NCBI RefSeq assembly: GCF_020075705.1
Contig: NZ_JAIQUM010000001.1
Span: forward strand, 162,390 to 226,389
Reading direction: 5' to 3'
Length of the DNA: 64,000 bases
Source: Metabacillus rhizolycopersici
GTDB taxonomy: Bacteria; Bacillota; Bacilli; Bacillales; Bacillaceae
Every line of letters begins with the position of its first letter. Positions within the stretch are counted from its first letter, which is position 1. The notes beneath the pieces were generated by a model. That model saw only the letters and a program-made list of their open reading frames with translations. It made no database searches and was not told the origin of the DNA. A program made the translations under genes and the position numbers. Below are positions 35,019 to 44,444 of the stretch, piece by piece.

Positions 35019-35924
35019 CTATAAGATTAATTCATCTATTTTCTGGACCAGTTCGCTTATTTCTGGTTTACTTATTTGTGCACTTGCCTCTACCATTTGA
35101 CCTTTATGCTGCAAATCTGCTGTGATAAGCGATGAAAAAATAACGACAGGGAGGATTGATAAAGCTTGATCCTCTTTTATTCGTTTTGTGAGATGATGCC
35201 CATCCATTTGCGGCATTTCAACATCAGTAATAACAAGCTGGACCTCGTCTTCAATTGCCTTTTTTGCTTCAACGATCGAATGTAAGAACGCCAACGCATC
35301 TTTTCCATTCTCAAAGAACTCAATCTGTTGGAAGCCTGCTTCATTTAACGTTTCTTGTAATAATTTACGCAATAATGGAGAATCCTCTGCTACGACAAGC
35401 TTTTTCATTGACCGCTCTCTTGTCCCTAATTTTTTCAGTTGATTCCTATTAATACCTGATTCTGGATTGATATCAACGACAATTTTCTCAAAATCTAATA
35501 ACAATACCATTTCTTCATTTATTTTTACTACACCTGTAATTTGGCTTTCTAAGCCCTGATACATACCAGATGGTTTTTCGATATCTTCCCAAGATATGCG
35601 ATGAATTTGTGTAACAGAATGGACGTGAAAAACAACCTTTGTTTTATTAAACTCCGTTATGATAAATTTCTCACTTTTAAGATCCTCACTAGGTTCAAAT
35701 CCAAGCACTTTTGCAATATTTACAACAGGTAAAATTTCGTCACGAATCTCAACTATTCCCTCTACATTCGGATGAGAATGGGGAATTTTAGTTACTTTAA
35801 CAGGTTGAATAATTTCTTTTACTTTTATAACATTTATACCAAACTTATTATTTCCAACTCCAAATTCAACGATTTCAAGTTCATTTGTTCCACTTTCAAG
35901 TAAGATTCCTTTTTGTTGATCCAT
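35019..35924 (-). CDS. cheV: chemotaxis coupling protein CheV
   Basis: A 301-residue protein made of a CheW domain (about 1-155) and a receiver domain (about 172-300). The receiver has VVAEDSPLLRKLL at its acidic pocket and LVITDVEMPQMDG with the phospho-acceptor Asp. It couples receptors to CheA and helps adaptation. GAAGGAAG precedes the ATG. Flanked by the HD protein rather than directly by ykyB; in B. subtilis cheV lies between patA and ykyB. Confidence 0.96.
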   Translation of the reverse strand: MDQQKGILLESGTNELEIVEFGVGNNKFGINVIKVKEIIQPVKVTKIPHSHPNVEGIVEIRDEILPVVNIAKVLGFEPSEDLKSEKFIITEFNKTKVVFHVHSVTQIHRISWEDIEKPSGMYQGLESQITGVVKINEEMVLLLDFEKIVVDINPESGINRNQLKKLGTRERSMKKLVVAEDSPLLRKLLQETLNEAGFQQIEFFENGKDALAFLHSIVEAKKAIEDEVQLVITDVEMPQMDGHHLTKRIKEDQALSILPVVIFSSLITADLQHKGQMVEASAQISKPEISELVQKIDELIL

Positions 35925-36091
35925 TATTTTCTTCCTTCCATCTAAACAAGCTTATATACTATTTATATCGGTGAATATTTTGGAAATTCAAGTAGAAATC
36001 TTATATTGAATTATTTTCTGTATCCCCCTTTCATATGAAATCTTACTTTTTAATCAATTATCCGTTATTTTGTAAAAATTCTACATAAAAC

Positions 36092-36117
36092 AAAGCTTGG
36101 AGTTTAATCCAAGCTTT
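36092..36117 (-). terminator. terminator of the DUF1906 gene
   Basis: AAAGCTTGGA / TCCAAGCTTT with a six-base loop, ending one base from the stop codon; T-rich sequence follows on the minus strand. Confidence 0.8.
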
Positions 36118-36118
36118 A

Positions 36119-36778
36119 CTAGTGCGAATAATTCAATACTCGATCATCTGCAAGATTTGTGCCAATTGGACATTTTTGTGAATCCCTTCCATATTGCCAC
36201 AGCCAGACATTTGCTTTACAATTCGGTGTTGCTGGATTATATCGCGGTGCCTTTCGTTCAGATGTTACTCCTGTTTCAGGTTCAGCACTCCAGAGAATTG
36301 CTTGAACAGCAACTTCATTATTTTGTTGAACGGCTTGGCAGTATGCTTGTGAAAAGGCTCCTTTTACAGGATCATGATAAAATCCTGAGCGATAGCCCGA
36401 TGGAATAAGAGTTTCAACCCAGCCCCTAACCCAAGCAGCATCCACCTGAAAAAAATGCTCAATGTTTGCAAATAATACTATGCTTTTCGGAAGACCTAAT
36501 CTTCTAGCATGGAAAACTGCATTTCTCGCAGCAATTCTCGCTTCTTCATAGCCAACTGCCTCTGTTATCACATTGTAAATCGGTAATATTTTTATTCCAC
36601 GACTCCTAAGAAAGTCAATTTCCTCTTTCGTAAGCCCACTTGAAACATTTGGTCTTTCAGTTAAGTATCTTCCCCAATATTTAGGTATACCAAATGTATT
36701 TTTTACACAGTCATATAACTCTTGATCAACCGGATTAGCTGAATCTACACCCCAAACTTTGCGTGCCAGAGACCTCAC
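36119..36778 (-). CDS. DUF1906 glycoside-hydrolase-like protein
   Basis: A 219-residue protein that reads as the DUF1906 (Rv2525c-like) TIM-barrel family related to GH25 lysozymes. Landmarks are WGVDSANPVDQELYDCV at the start, KYWGRYL, LPIYNV, the strand SIVLFANIEHFFQVD where the family has acidic residues, and NVWLWQYG. No signal peptide is visible, unusual for a wall-active enzyme. Start is GTG with only a moderate ribosome site. Possibly acts on spore or cell wall; unproven. Confidence 0.8.
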   Translation of the reverse strand: MRSLARKVWGVDSANPVDQELYDCVKNTFGIPKYWGRYLTERPNVSSGLTKEEIDFLRSRGIKILPIYNVITEAVGYEEARIAARNAVFHARRLGLPKSIVLFANIEHFFQVDAAWVRGWVETLIPSGYRSGFYHDPVKGAFSQAYCQAVQQNNEVAVQAILWSAEPETGVTSERKAPRYNPATPNCKANVWLWQYGRDSQKCPIGTNLADDRVLNYSH

Positions 36779-37090
36779 ACCCTTTCTCTCTATCCTCTAC
36801 CTATATATATGAGCTATAAGGTTGTCTCAAGCATACAACCTGAATAAGTTTGAACTTTTCATGACGTTTGACTAGTAGAAACTATACGTTTCATGATGAT
36901 CAGAATATCTCATCTTTATCTTGTATGAATAAAAGCTGGGTATGCCAAGATAATAACGACATATGCAAGAACTCAGCAAATGGGATTAATCACCATTAAT
37001 CTACGGTAAATCTCTAAATTCACGAAAAGAAATGCATTTTGGTTGCTCTCTTGATATAATCCATTTGTAAATCGTATAATGCGGTACTTC
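36779..37090. other. intergenic region between divergent genes
   Basis: No gene seen. A short inverted repeat GAAACTATACGTTTC lies near 36879-36893. A purine riboswitch was looked for before the permease and not found. Confidence 0.4.
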
Positions 37091-37183
37091 CCTTAATCTT
37101 TACGGTCAGTTATCTCTCACCTAATATTATTGTTTCGCTTCAATTTGAGATAAGGTTTTTCTGCCGTTAAGAATGGGATAAAC
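37091..37183 (+). repeat. family B dispersed repeat, copy 3
   Basis: CTTAATCTTTACGGTCAGTTATCTC, CAATTTGAGATAAGG, TTTTTCTGCCGTTAAGAATGGGATAAA. TTACGG(T)CAG pairs with CTGCCGTTA(A). About 45 bp upstream of the permease start. Confidence 0.65.
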
Positions 37184-37228
37184 GATTCAACGGGATGGGC
37201 TGAGGGTTACTTTTAAGGAAGGATATCA

Positions 37229-38515
37229 TTGAATAAATTTTTTCAAATAAAAGATAACAAGACAACAATAAAAAAAGAATTACTTGCAGGTACAGTTTCA
37301 TTTTTTACAATCGTTTACATCGTCGTCGTTAATGCATCAATCTTATCTGACGCTGGGATTCCATTAGAAGCTGGCATTATTGCGACTGTATTGACTTCAA
37401 TTGCAGGCTGTTTCATTATGGGACTGTATGGAAATACCCCAATCATTCTTGTACCAGGAATGGGTGTCAATGCGTTATTCACCTATACAATTGTTTTAGG
37501 TATGGGATTATCCTGGCAGGAAGGGCTAGCCGTTGTCTTTGTTTCCGGCCTATTATTTACAGTTATTGCATTTACAAAGTTAGCAAGGATCATTTCGGAA
37601 TCCATACCACACTCTTTAAAAGAAGCAATTACAGTTGGAATTGGTTTCTTTTTAACATTTATTGGATTACAAAAGGGTGGTATTGTTGTTTTAAATGAAG
37701 AAACGTATGTAACTTTAGGAGACATTAGTCATCCTACCGTTGTGCTAACTTTTATCTCATTGCTAATAACTATTGCATTGTTTGCCAGGCAGATTCCAGG
37801 TAATTTCCTAATTAGTATCCTGTTTGGAACACTTATTGCAGGAGTTTTTGGTCAACTAACTTTTGATTTTACATTACCATCTAAAAGTGCAATCTTTGCT
37901 TATCAAGATGTTTTTGCCGCTATGTCCTTTGCCCGAATTGCTGATCTTACATTTTGGACAGCAACTTTTTCCTTAACAATGGTCATTGTTTTTGAAAATA
38001 TTGGACTGGTGTTTGGACAGGTCCATATGATTGATCGACCACAGACCTTTAAACGATCATTTCAAGCAAATGCATTATCAACACTTACATCTGCTTTATT
38101 CGGTTCAAGCCCTACTGTAAGTACGGTCGAGACAGCTGCTGGAATTACGGCAGGTGGACGGACTGGATTAACATCTGTCACAACAGGGATTTTATTCTTG
38201 AGTTCTTTACTCTTTTTACCTTTCATTAAAATGATTCCTGATAGTGCCATTGCTCCCATTTTAATTTTAATTGGTGGCTTAATGATACAAAACATAAAAA
38301 ATATTGATTTGGATGATTTTAGTGAGAGTTTTCCCTCTTTTTTGATTATCGCGTTAATTCCATTTACGTATAGTATTGTAGACGGAATGGCATTTGGCTT
38401 TATTATGTATCCATTTCTAAAGATCGTATTAAAAAGACGTGATGAAATTAAGCCACCTCTTTATTTTATTGCAATGTTATTTTTACTTAATTTTATTTTT
38501 CATTCATTTAAGTAA
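37229..38515 (+). CDS. NCS2 family (AzgA-like) purine permease
   Basis: A polytopic transporter of 428 residues in the AzgA-like branch that takes up hypoxanthine, guanine or adenine (PbuG/PbuO in B. subtilis). Conserved stretches are PGMGVNALFTY near residue 77, FENIGLVFGQ and GSSPTVSTVETAAGITAGGRTG near residue 290, which form the substrate site. Closest in feel to PbuO, but the substrate cannot be told by eye. Start is TTG after AAGGAAGGATATCA. Confidence 0.9.
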   Translation: MNKFFQIKDNKTTIKKELLAGTVSFFTIVYIVVVNASILSDAGIPLEAGIIATVLTSIAGCFIMGLYGNTPIILVPGMGVNALFTYTIVLGMGLSWQEGLAVVFVSGLLFTVIAFTKLARIISESIPHSLKEAITVGIGFFLTFIGLQKGGIVVLNEETYVTLGDISHPTVVLTFISLLITIALFARQIPGNFLISILFGTLIAGVFGQLTFDFTLPSKSAIFAYQDVFAAMSFARIADLTFWTATFSLTMVIVFENIGLVFGQVHMIDRPQTFKRSFQANALSTLTSALFGSSPTVSTVETAAGITAGGRTGLTSVTTGILFLSSLLFLPFIKMIPDSAIAPILILIGGLMIQNIKNIDLDDFSESFPSFLIIALIPFTYSIVDGMAFGFIMYPFLKIVLKRRDEIKPPLYFIAMLFLLNFIFHSFK

Positions 38516-38516
38516 A

Positions 38517-38690
38517 GAACAAAAGCGCAAGCGCCTTGATCAGCCTAAAGCAGGCATAAGACGCGCATGAATAGAGGGCGTACTTTGCCTTCAATATTCA
38601 TACGTGGCTAGACCTTAGAGTGGCCGAACGCTTGCGCTGGATGTCTTGCGCTTATCCACAATACAAGAATGTTATATTTTTCTATAACAT
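38517..38690 (+). repeat. family A repeat, copy 8, with DnaA-box extension
   Basis: GAACAAAAGCGCAAGCGCC, diverged inner arms, ACGCTTGCGCTGGATGTC and an extension with TTATCCACA at 38652-38660. Directly follows the permease stop. Confidence 0.9.
38652..38660 (+). promoter_or_regulatory. perfect DnaA-box sequence within repeat copy 8
   Basis: TTATCCACA in the 3' extension. Confidence 0.6.
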
Positions 38691-38696
38691 TAAAAA

Positions 38697-38731
38697 AGTA
38701 AAGCTGGTTGTAAATCAGCTTTACTTCTTTA
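38697..38731 (+). terminator. terminator of the purine permease
   Basis: AAGTAAAGCTG / CAGCTTTACTT followed by CTTT; located after the repeat copy. Confidence 0.8.
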
Positions 38732-38856
38732 ATTTCACTATTTTTATGTACACCTGAGACCACCTATAACGATTGCATTCGTTCATAAAGGACTATCACC
38801 TATTAATCTCCTTTTGCATATCGTAACCTTGAAGGTTCATGTGAGAAAGGAGAGAA

Positions 38857-39270
38857 ATGAATATGTATCCATACTATCGTCAATTTATGATACCTATGCC
38901 TGGTTTTCCACCATTTGGTCCTGGTCAACAGCAACAGCAACCGCCATTTGGTCCTCCCGGTTCCGGGCAAGGAGGTGGCTTTGGTGGTGGCCCCGGCCAA
39001 GCAGGTCCACCATTAGGCCCACCACCAAGTACAATTCCTCCTGAGCAAGGTCAAGGTCAATTTGGGGTTTTTGCTGTCGATCCAGGCGGTATTCGAGGAT
39101 GTCTATACCGTTTTACGTTTATTCGTTTGAATAATGGCCGTTCATTTTGGTACTACCCAACGTTTGTAGGAAGAAACTCAGTAGCTGGTTACCGTTGGAG
39201 AAGAAATCAATTTCGTTGGCAATACTTCGGAATAGATTTAAATCAAATTCGTTCATTCAGTTGTAGTTAA
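38857..39270 (+). CDS. Pro/Gly/Gln-rich small protein with conserved C-terminal domain
   Basis: A 137-residue protein. The N-terminal half (about 1-68) is low-complexity, rich in Pro, Gly and Gln. The C-terminal half is a compact domain with GIRGCLYRFTFIRLNNGR and FWYYPTFVGRNSVAGYRWRR. I recall similar proteins in other Bacillus genomes, mostly misnamed as transporters; there is no membrane segment here. The composition recalls spore-surface or morphogenetic proteins but nothing proves it. A good AAGGAGAG site precedes the ATG at 38857. Confidence 0.75.
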   Translation: MNMYPYYRQFMIPMPGFPPFGPGQQQQQPPFGPPGSGQGGGFGGGPGQAGPPLGPPPSTIPPEQGQGQFGVFAVDPGGIRGCLYRFTFIRLNNGRSFWYYPTFVGRNSVAGYRWRRNQFRWQYFGIDLNQIRSFSCS

Positions 39271-39370
39271 GAACAATAATAAAGCGCTTTGAGCCCCCTT
39301 ATAATTGTTATGCCAATGGCTCGAGCCTTATTATCTTCATCGATTTTATTATATGTTAGCAAGTATTAAT

Positions 39371-39398
39371 AGGGGCAGTAGGAATCTGCCCCTTTTTT
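39371..39398 (+). terminator. terminator after the Pro/Gly-rich protein gene
   Basis: GGGGCAG / CTGCCCC, loop TAGGAAT, then TTTTTT. Confidence 0.92.
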
Positions 39399-39487
39399 CA
39401 CAATATAATGTATTCTATAATAAATGCTTTCGGTAATTATTGGATGCCCACTCTCAACTAGTAGCTTCCAATCCTGTATGTTGCATG

Positions 39488-40492
39488 CTATAACTTTGTC
39501 CCCTTATGGAAACGAAACCAACCCATTTTGTGAAAAAACAAAATCATAACTACACTAATAAGTAGCATAATTGCCAGGACAATAAAATAACTGTACTTCC
39601 CCGCTAACTCAGGCATGTATTCAAAATTCATTCCATAAAGTCCAGCAATAAATGTTAACGGTAGAAAAATTGATGACATGACTGTTAACGTCATCATGAC
39701 TCGGTTCATTCGATCAGAACTAATTGATAAGTAACTATCCCTTATATCTGCAGACAATTCACGATTTGCATCAATCATTTCTACTAGTTTTAACAAATGA
39801 TCATAAATGTCTTGAAAATAAATATGTTTCTCCATCAACGAATTGAGTCTAGATGATGAAATAATCCGATACAACAAATCTCGCATTGGAATAATCGTTC
39901 TCCGGAGCTTATTTAACTCGGAACGAACATCGAACACCTGCTCCATTAATTCACTAATTGTCCGATCACTTGTATTGTCCTCAACCTGATTAATTAGATC
40001 CTCTAATTTATACACTGGTGGAAAATATTCATCTACAAGATGATCTATTAGATGATACATAATTTGCATTGGATGATTTTGGAGACCTGGCTCTTTTTTA
40101 ACACGATGCCAAATATTATTTACATCACGGACAGGTTTTTTATGAAACGTTACGACAAAGTGATCTGAAACGAATAAATCTACCTCATCAGCCTCATTTG
40201 TTTGTTGATTAATTGAGTGAACAACAACAAAAAAATAATGATGATAAAAATCCATTTTTGGTCGCTGCACAAACTCAAGACAATCTTCAATTGCTAAAGG
40301 ATGGAAATGAAAAAAGCTGGAGAGGAGCATTATTTCATCTTCTGTAGGTTCCTGAAAATCTACCCAATACCACCCTATATCGTAGTTTTTTAATGAATTA
40401 AGTGGAAGATCATAAATAACCTCTTTCTCTACCGTAATTGCTAAAGTACGAATCAAACGCCTCACTACCCTTTGTATCTGTTTCTTTATCAC
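39488..40492 (-). CDS. corA: CorA family magnesium/divalent cation transporter
   Basis: A 334-residue CorA channel. A long cytoplasmic domain is followed by two C-terminal membrane helices, the first ending in the selectivity signature GMNFEYMPE (YGMN motif near residue 280). Carries Mg2+, Co2+ or Ni2+ inward. GTG start after TGAGGG. Monocistronic, divergent from patA. Confidence 0.93.
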   Translation of the reverse strand: MIKKQIQRVVRRLIRTLAITVEKEVIYDLPLNSLKNYDIGWYWVDFQEPTEDEIMLLSSFFHFHPLAIEDCLEFVQRPKMDFYHHYFFVVVHSINQQTNEADEVDLFVSDHFVVTFHKKPVRDVNNIWHRVKKEPGLQNHPMQIMYHLIDHLVDEYFPPVYKLEDLINQVEDNTSDRTISELMEQVFDVRSELNKLRRTIIPMRDLLYRIISSSRLNSLMEKHIYFQDIYDHLLKLVEMIDANRELSADIRDSYLSISSDRMNRVMMTLTVMSSIFLPLTFIAGLYGMNFEYMPELAGKYSYFIVLAIMLLISVVMILFFHKMGWFRFHKGTKL

Positions 40493-40681
40493 TATGCCCT
40501 CAATACTTACGGACTAAACGAAAATTTCAACAGGTCATTTCCCCACGCTTTTTACAAAAAAAGATGACATCGACATAAAAGATGGTAAAATAACACCATA
40601 CCTACATTCTTTCACAGTTGAAGACAAGCAATCGTTTCAATTAAAAGTTGAAAATCATGGATTTCATATCGGAGGTTAGCG

Positions 40682-41830
40682 ATGGAACATTTAGTAAATT
40701 CAAGAGTAAAACAAATTGAGCTTTCAGGGATTAGAAAGTTTTTTAATATGGTTGCCGATTATGATAATGTCATTTCCCTTACAATCGGACAACCTGATTT
40801 TGAAACTCCACAACATGTGAAAGTTTCTGGAATAGAAGCGATTCAGCAAAATTATACGACATATACTCATAATGCTGGTTTTCTTGAACTCCGCGAAGCA
40901 GCGTGCCAATTTTTAAAAAGGAAATATGGTCTTACATACTCGCCTGAAAATGAAGTTATTGTGACAGTGGGAGCTAGTCAAGCAATTGATTGTACATTTC
41001 GCACTTTATTGGAAGAGGGTTGTGAAGTTATTTTACCAAGTCCAGTTTATCCTGGTTATGAACCACTAATAAAACTTGCTGGCGGGAAACCTATCTATGT
41101 GGACACGACTCATAATCAGTTTAAATTAACTGCAGATTTACTTGCTCCTTACTTAAATGAAAAGACAAGATGCATCGTTCTTCCATACCCATCAAATCCT
41201 ACTGGGGTTACTCTTGAGGAAGATGAATTAAAGGAGATTGCTGAATTAGTAAGAGATAAAAACATTTTTATCTTATCTGATGAAATTTATAGTGAGCTCG
41301 TTTATGGAAAACATCATCAATCAATTGCAACTTATTTACGTGATCAAACGATTGTGATAAACGGCCTTTCAAAATCACATAGTATGACTGGGTGGAGAGT
41401 TGGTTTATTATTTGCTCCACAAGCGGTTTCACAACATTTATTAAAAGTACATCAATACAACGTGTCATGTGCTTCGTCTATTTCGCAAAAAGCGGCAATT
41501 GAGGCACTAACTTCAGGTATAGATGACGCTATTCCTATGAAACATGCCTATGAAGAACGGTTAGAATATGTATACAATCGTCTAGTTAAGATGGGATTTG
41601 ATGTCGTTAAACCCAATGGGGCTTTTTATTTATTTCCATCGATCAAGAAATTCAATCAAACTTCTTTTGATTTTGCCTTATCACTTGTACGGGATGCGGG
41701 AGTTGCTTTAGTTCCTGGTAGTGCTTTTTCAGAATTCGGAGAAGGATATGTGCGACTTTCATATGCATACTCCATGAATCAATTAATTGAGGCAATGGAT
41801 CGGATTGAAAATTTTTTAAACACAAAATAA
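40682..41830 (+). CDS. patA: aminotransferase PatA (aminotransferase A)
   Basis: A PLP-dependent class I/II aminotransferase of 382 residues, related to B. subtilis PatA, implicated in N-acetyl-LL-diaminopimelate aminotransfer. The PLP lysine lies in NGLSKSHSMTGWRVG near residue 230; other family features are LPYPSNPTG and LSDEIYSELVY. GGAGGTTAGCG precedes the ATG. Between cheV and kinA in B. subtilis, and beside kinA here. It could act with the dapH/dapL products of the window. Confidence 0.93.
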   Translation: MEHLVNSRVKQIELSGIRKFFNMVADYDNVISLTIGQPDFETPQHVKVSGIEAIQQNYTTYTHNAGFLELREAACQFLKRKYGLTYSPENEVIVTVGASQAIDCTFRTLLEEGCEVILPSPVYPGYEPLIKLAGGKPIYVDTTHNQFKLTADLLAPYLNEKTRCIVLPYPSNPTGVTLEEDELKEIAELVRDKNIFILSDEIYSELVYGKHHQSIATYLRDQTIVINGLSKSHSMTGWRVGLLFAPQAVSQHLLKVHQYNVSCASSISQKAAIEALTSGIDDAIPMKHAYEERLEYVYNRLVKMGFDVVKPNGAFYLFPSIKKFNQTSFDFALSLVRDAGVALVPGSAFSEFGEGYVRLSYAYSMNQLIEAMDRIENFLNTK

Positions 41831-41837
41831 TGTTCTA

Positions 41838-41873
41838 ACTAAAACAGCGGGGATTAAGCCGTTGTTTTAGTTT
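41838..41873. terminator. bidirectional terminator between patA and kinA
   Basis: ACTAAAACAGCGG / CCGTTGTTTTAGT with an eight-base loop, between convergent genes. Confidence 0.85.
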
Positions 41874-41897
41874 CAACCGGCTTACCGTCATTTCAAA

Positions 41898-43706
41898 TCA
41901 GCTGCATGGTATTTCAACTGTGAACATACTGCCTTCCCCTTGTTTGCTTTCAACAAAAATCGTTCCATTGTGCTCTTCGATAATTTTATACGTAATCATT
42001 AAACCTAAACCATTTCCTGTTTCCTTTGTCGTAAAAAATGGCTCGCCAATGCGATCTAATAATTCAATGGGGATTCCCACTCCTTCATCCTTAACAATTA
42101 TTCTTGCACTATTATCCTCTCTTTTTGTATGGACTAATACTTTCCCACCCTTAGGCATCGCATCAATTGCATTTTTTAATAAATTAATAAACACTTGTTT
42201 TAATTGATTCTGGTCACAATGAATAAATAAATTTAGATCCTCATGTTTTTGCTCGAAAAAGACACCATTCAAATTAGCCTGTGTTTCGAGAAGCAAGGAA
42301 ACATCTTGTAGCAATGATACTAAGTTTATTTTTTTTATATTTGCCTCCTGCGGCTTTGCTAGCATTAGTAGTTCGCTTAAAATCAATTCAATGCGATTTA
42401 ATTCGGAAAAAATGATTTGAAAATATTGATGGAAGTTTTCCAAATCTGGAGACATAATTTGCAAGAAACCTTTTATTGCTGTTAATGGATTACGTATTTC
42501 ATGAGCAATTCCTGCTGCAAGTTGACCAGCAACGGAGAGCTTTTCCGAACGAAGCATCAATTCTTCTGTTTTTTTACGATCTGAAATATCTCGTAAAATC
42601 ACTTGAACGGCCCGCTCGCCAAAATATGTTGTTGGAATACAAACCATTTCTGTGTAAATCGTTTTATTTTTTGACACATTCCAAGATTGATGCGTAATCT
42701 GAACATCTGTTGCACCATATAAAATGCTTTCAAATGATTCCCTCACCTGTTGATGATCATTAGGATGTAGATTGTCAAATATGTTTTTTCCTAGCATTTC
42801 TGCATAATCCAAGGCATCGAAAAGTTTTACACCTGAATCATTAACAAATACCCATTTATCTTGGTGGATAACCGCAATCGTATCAATGGAATTGTCGATC
42901 AATCGTTGATATCGTTCTCTACTTGCTTGAAGAATTTTCTGGAAGTTTCTTCTAGAGGAAATATCCGTCAATGCGATTACTTCAGCTTTTTGCCCTTTTA
43001 AAATGGTAGGATTAGATGTAACTTCAACATGAATTGACGTCCCATCAATTCTTTTCCATGTTTGTTCAATGATACCTACTCTTTCACCATTTTGCATTCT
43101 ATGAATTCTATTTTTAACAACACCATGAAAGCTTTCATCAATAAAATCAACAATCTGTCTTCCAATTAATTGATCCTTAGAACTTGCTCCAAGTAAATCT
43201 TGAAACATCTTATTCACATGTCGAATCTTACCACAAACAGAAATATATAACGGACTAGGAACATCCTCTAACATGAGATCACCATCTATATAACCAATTT
43301 CATAATTTTCTACGCCCTCATCATGACGCTCGCTAGATTGTTCATTAAGAGCAGAATTTGTATTTAATGTGCTCATTTTTAGAACAATCTCTTTGTCTTT
43401 TTTCATAACTGTACTTTGAATAAATTCTACAGTAGCCTCAAACCATATATACCGTCCCATCCCGTTTAAAAACCGGAATGTACTAGGGTGCAAATGATGC
43501 TCATTATAAAAATAACTTTCAATTAAAAATAAGTCTTCACTATGTATAAATTCCTTTATATACTTCCCAATCAATTCGCTGTTAGCGTACCCCATCAGTT
43601 CAATTGAATTTGAAGAAACGTATTGAAAGCGTCCGTTTGAAGAAACTACAGCATATATCTGTACATTTTGTACAATTTGATTGCCGTTTGTTGTCGTACG
43701 ATCCAT
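41898..43706 (-). CDS. kinA: sporulation sensor histidine kinase KinA
   Basis: A soluble 602-residue kinase, close to the B. subtilis KinA length. Three PAS domains (about 15-125, 145-260 and 265-385) precede the dimerisation/phosphoacceptor domain (GQLAAGIAHEIRNPLTAIKG, His near 405) and an ATPase domain with QVFINLLKNAIDAMP, DEGVGIP and TGNGLGLMI. It feeds phosphate to Spo0F in the sporulation phosphorelay. ATGGAGG lies before the ATG. The patA neighbour and an upstream sigma-H promoter agree with kinA rather than kinE or kinC. Confidence 0.9.
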   Translation of the reverse strand: MDRTTTNGNQIVQNVQIYAVVSSNGRFQYVSSNSIELMGYANSELIGKYIKEFIHSEDLFLIESYFYNEHHLHPSTFRFLNGMGRYIWFEATVEFIQSTVMKKDKEIVLKMSTLNTNSALNEQSSERHDEGVENYEIGYIDGDLMLEDVPSPLYISVCGKIRHVNKMFQDLLGASSKDQLIGRQIVDFIDESFHGVVKNRIHRMQNGERVGIIEQTWKRIDGTSIHVEVTSNPTILKGQKAEVIALTDISSRRNFQKILQASRERYQRLIDNSIDTIAVIHQDKWVFVNDSGVKLFDALDYAEMLGKNIFDNLHPNDHQQVRESFESILYGATDVQITHQSWNVSKNKTIYTEMVCIPTTYFGERAVQVILRDISDRKKTEELMLRSEKLSVAGQLAAGIAHEIRNPLTAIKGFLQIMSPDLENFHQYFQIIFSELNRIELILSELLMLAKPQEANIKKINLVSLLQDVSLLLETQANLNGVFFEQKHEDLNLFIHCDQNQLKQVFINLLKNAIDAMPKGGKVLVHTKREDNSARIIVKDEGVGIPIELLDRIGEPFFTTKETGNGLGLMITYKIIEEHNGTIFVESKQGEGSMFTVEIPCS

Positions 43707-43866
43707 GGCTTAACCTCCATTTCGTTATATTTTTACTAGTGATTACCGTAGTATGCAACGAATTTTTTAAAGGTGTGAATGTGTAGCTATTTATCAATGG
43801 CAATGATTCAGTCACCACTACTATTTTGCCCGTTGGAAGAATAAATAATAGAGTTATGTTACTATG

Positions 43867-43896
43867 TTATTCTATTTCTACTAATAGAAATCCTTT
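43867..43896 (-). promoter_or_regulatory. sigma-H promoter of kinA
   Basis: Minus-strand AAAGGATTT (43888-43896) and ATAGAATAA (43867-43875), 12 bp spacer. Both match the sigma-H consensus RNAGGAWWW / RNNGAATWW fully. About 160 bp upstream of the kinA start; B. subtilis kinA is sigma-H dependent. Confidence 0.75.
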
Positions 43897-44112
43897 TTTA
43901 GGGAATTATAAATTTTTCATTTGAATCATAAGGCAAGACTTCCGTCAACGGGAGAATATTGTTTGGAAATTTGCATAAAACCCTATATTATAACTAAGTC
44001 TACGGTGTTATTATATTTTGTCAATATATAACGGATTATTTCATCTAATCGTACTACTTGTAATCTATTATACTCTTACTTATCAACCAAGACTTTCGTT
44101 GCAAAAATAACG
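43897..44112. other. intergenic region upstream of the kinA promoter
   Basis: No gene found; AT-rich, nothing recognised. Confidence 0.4.
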
Positions 44113-44147
44113 TAAATAAAAAGAGACAAAATGCCTCTTTTTATTTA
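44113..44147 (-). terminator. terminator of the 58-residue basic protein gene
   Basis: AAATAAAAAGAG / CTCTTTTTATTT with a nine-base loop, starting at the stop codon. Confidence 0.85.
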
Positions 44148-44321
44148 CCCTTTAAACTTTCCATTATTTTTCGATGCTTTTTCTTTTTTCGCTTTGTCTT
44201 TATGGATTTTATTTGTTGCTGCACTACCAAGCTCATGACTAAATTCTGAGTCAATCACACTTGAGTCAAATCCTTTTTTATTCTTTTGCTGTGGATCATT
44301 TTTCTTTGTGCGCTTCGCCAT
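44145..44321 (-). CDS. small lysine-rich protein, possibly a minor spore protein
   Basis: A 58-residue hydrophilic, very basic protein (MAKRTKKNDPQQKNKKG ...) with a central DSEFSHELGS stretch. AAAGGAG lies seven bases before the ATG and a terminator follows directly. A forespore-type -10 element (CATACTA) is upstream. Composition, size and promoter resemble minor small acid-soluble spore proteins, but no named SASP family is matched. Situated between kinA and pbpH. Confidence 0.65.
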   Translation of the reverse strand: MAKRTKKNDPQQKNKKGFDSSVIDSEFSHELGSAATNKIHKDKAKKEKASKNNGKFKG

Positions 44322-44336
44322 TTTTTCACTCCTTTT

Positions 44337-44379
44337 ATTTTCACAAGCTTAGTATGTGAAAATAAAAAGGAATTATGTG
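44337..44379 (-). promoter_or_regulatory. sigma-G-like promoter within an inverted repeat
   Basis: Minus-strand CATACTA (44350-44356), exact forespore -10 consensus, with CACATA 17 bp upstream (44374-44379) as a weak -35. The perfect inverted repeat ATTTTCACA / TGTGAAAAT (44337-44363) surrounds the -10. Confidence 0.5.
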
Positions 44380-44444
44380 AATTGGGTTAGGTTATAAAAA
44401 ACACAGATAATGTCTATAAAAAGATCAAGAAAAAAGAAGAGGAA

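Noticed and set aside
37000..37228. Purine riboswitch before the NCS2 permease
   Set aside because: The conserved loop sequences of the purine aptamer could not be found; a family B repeat occupies the leader.
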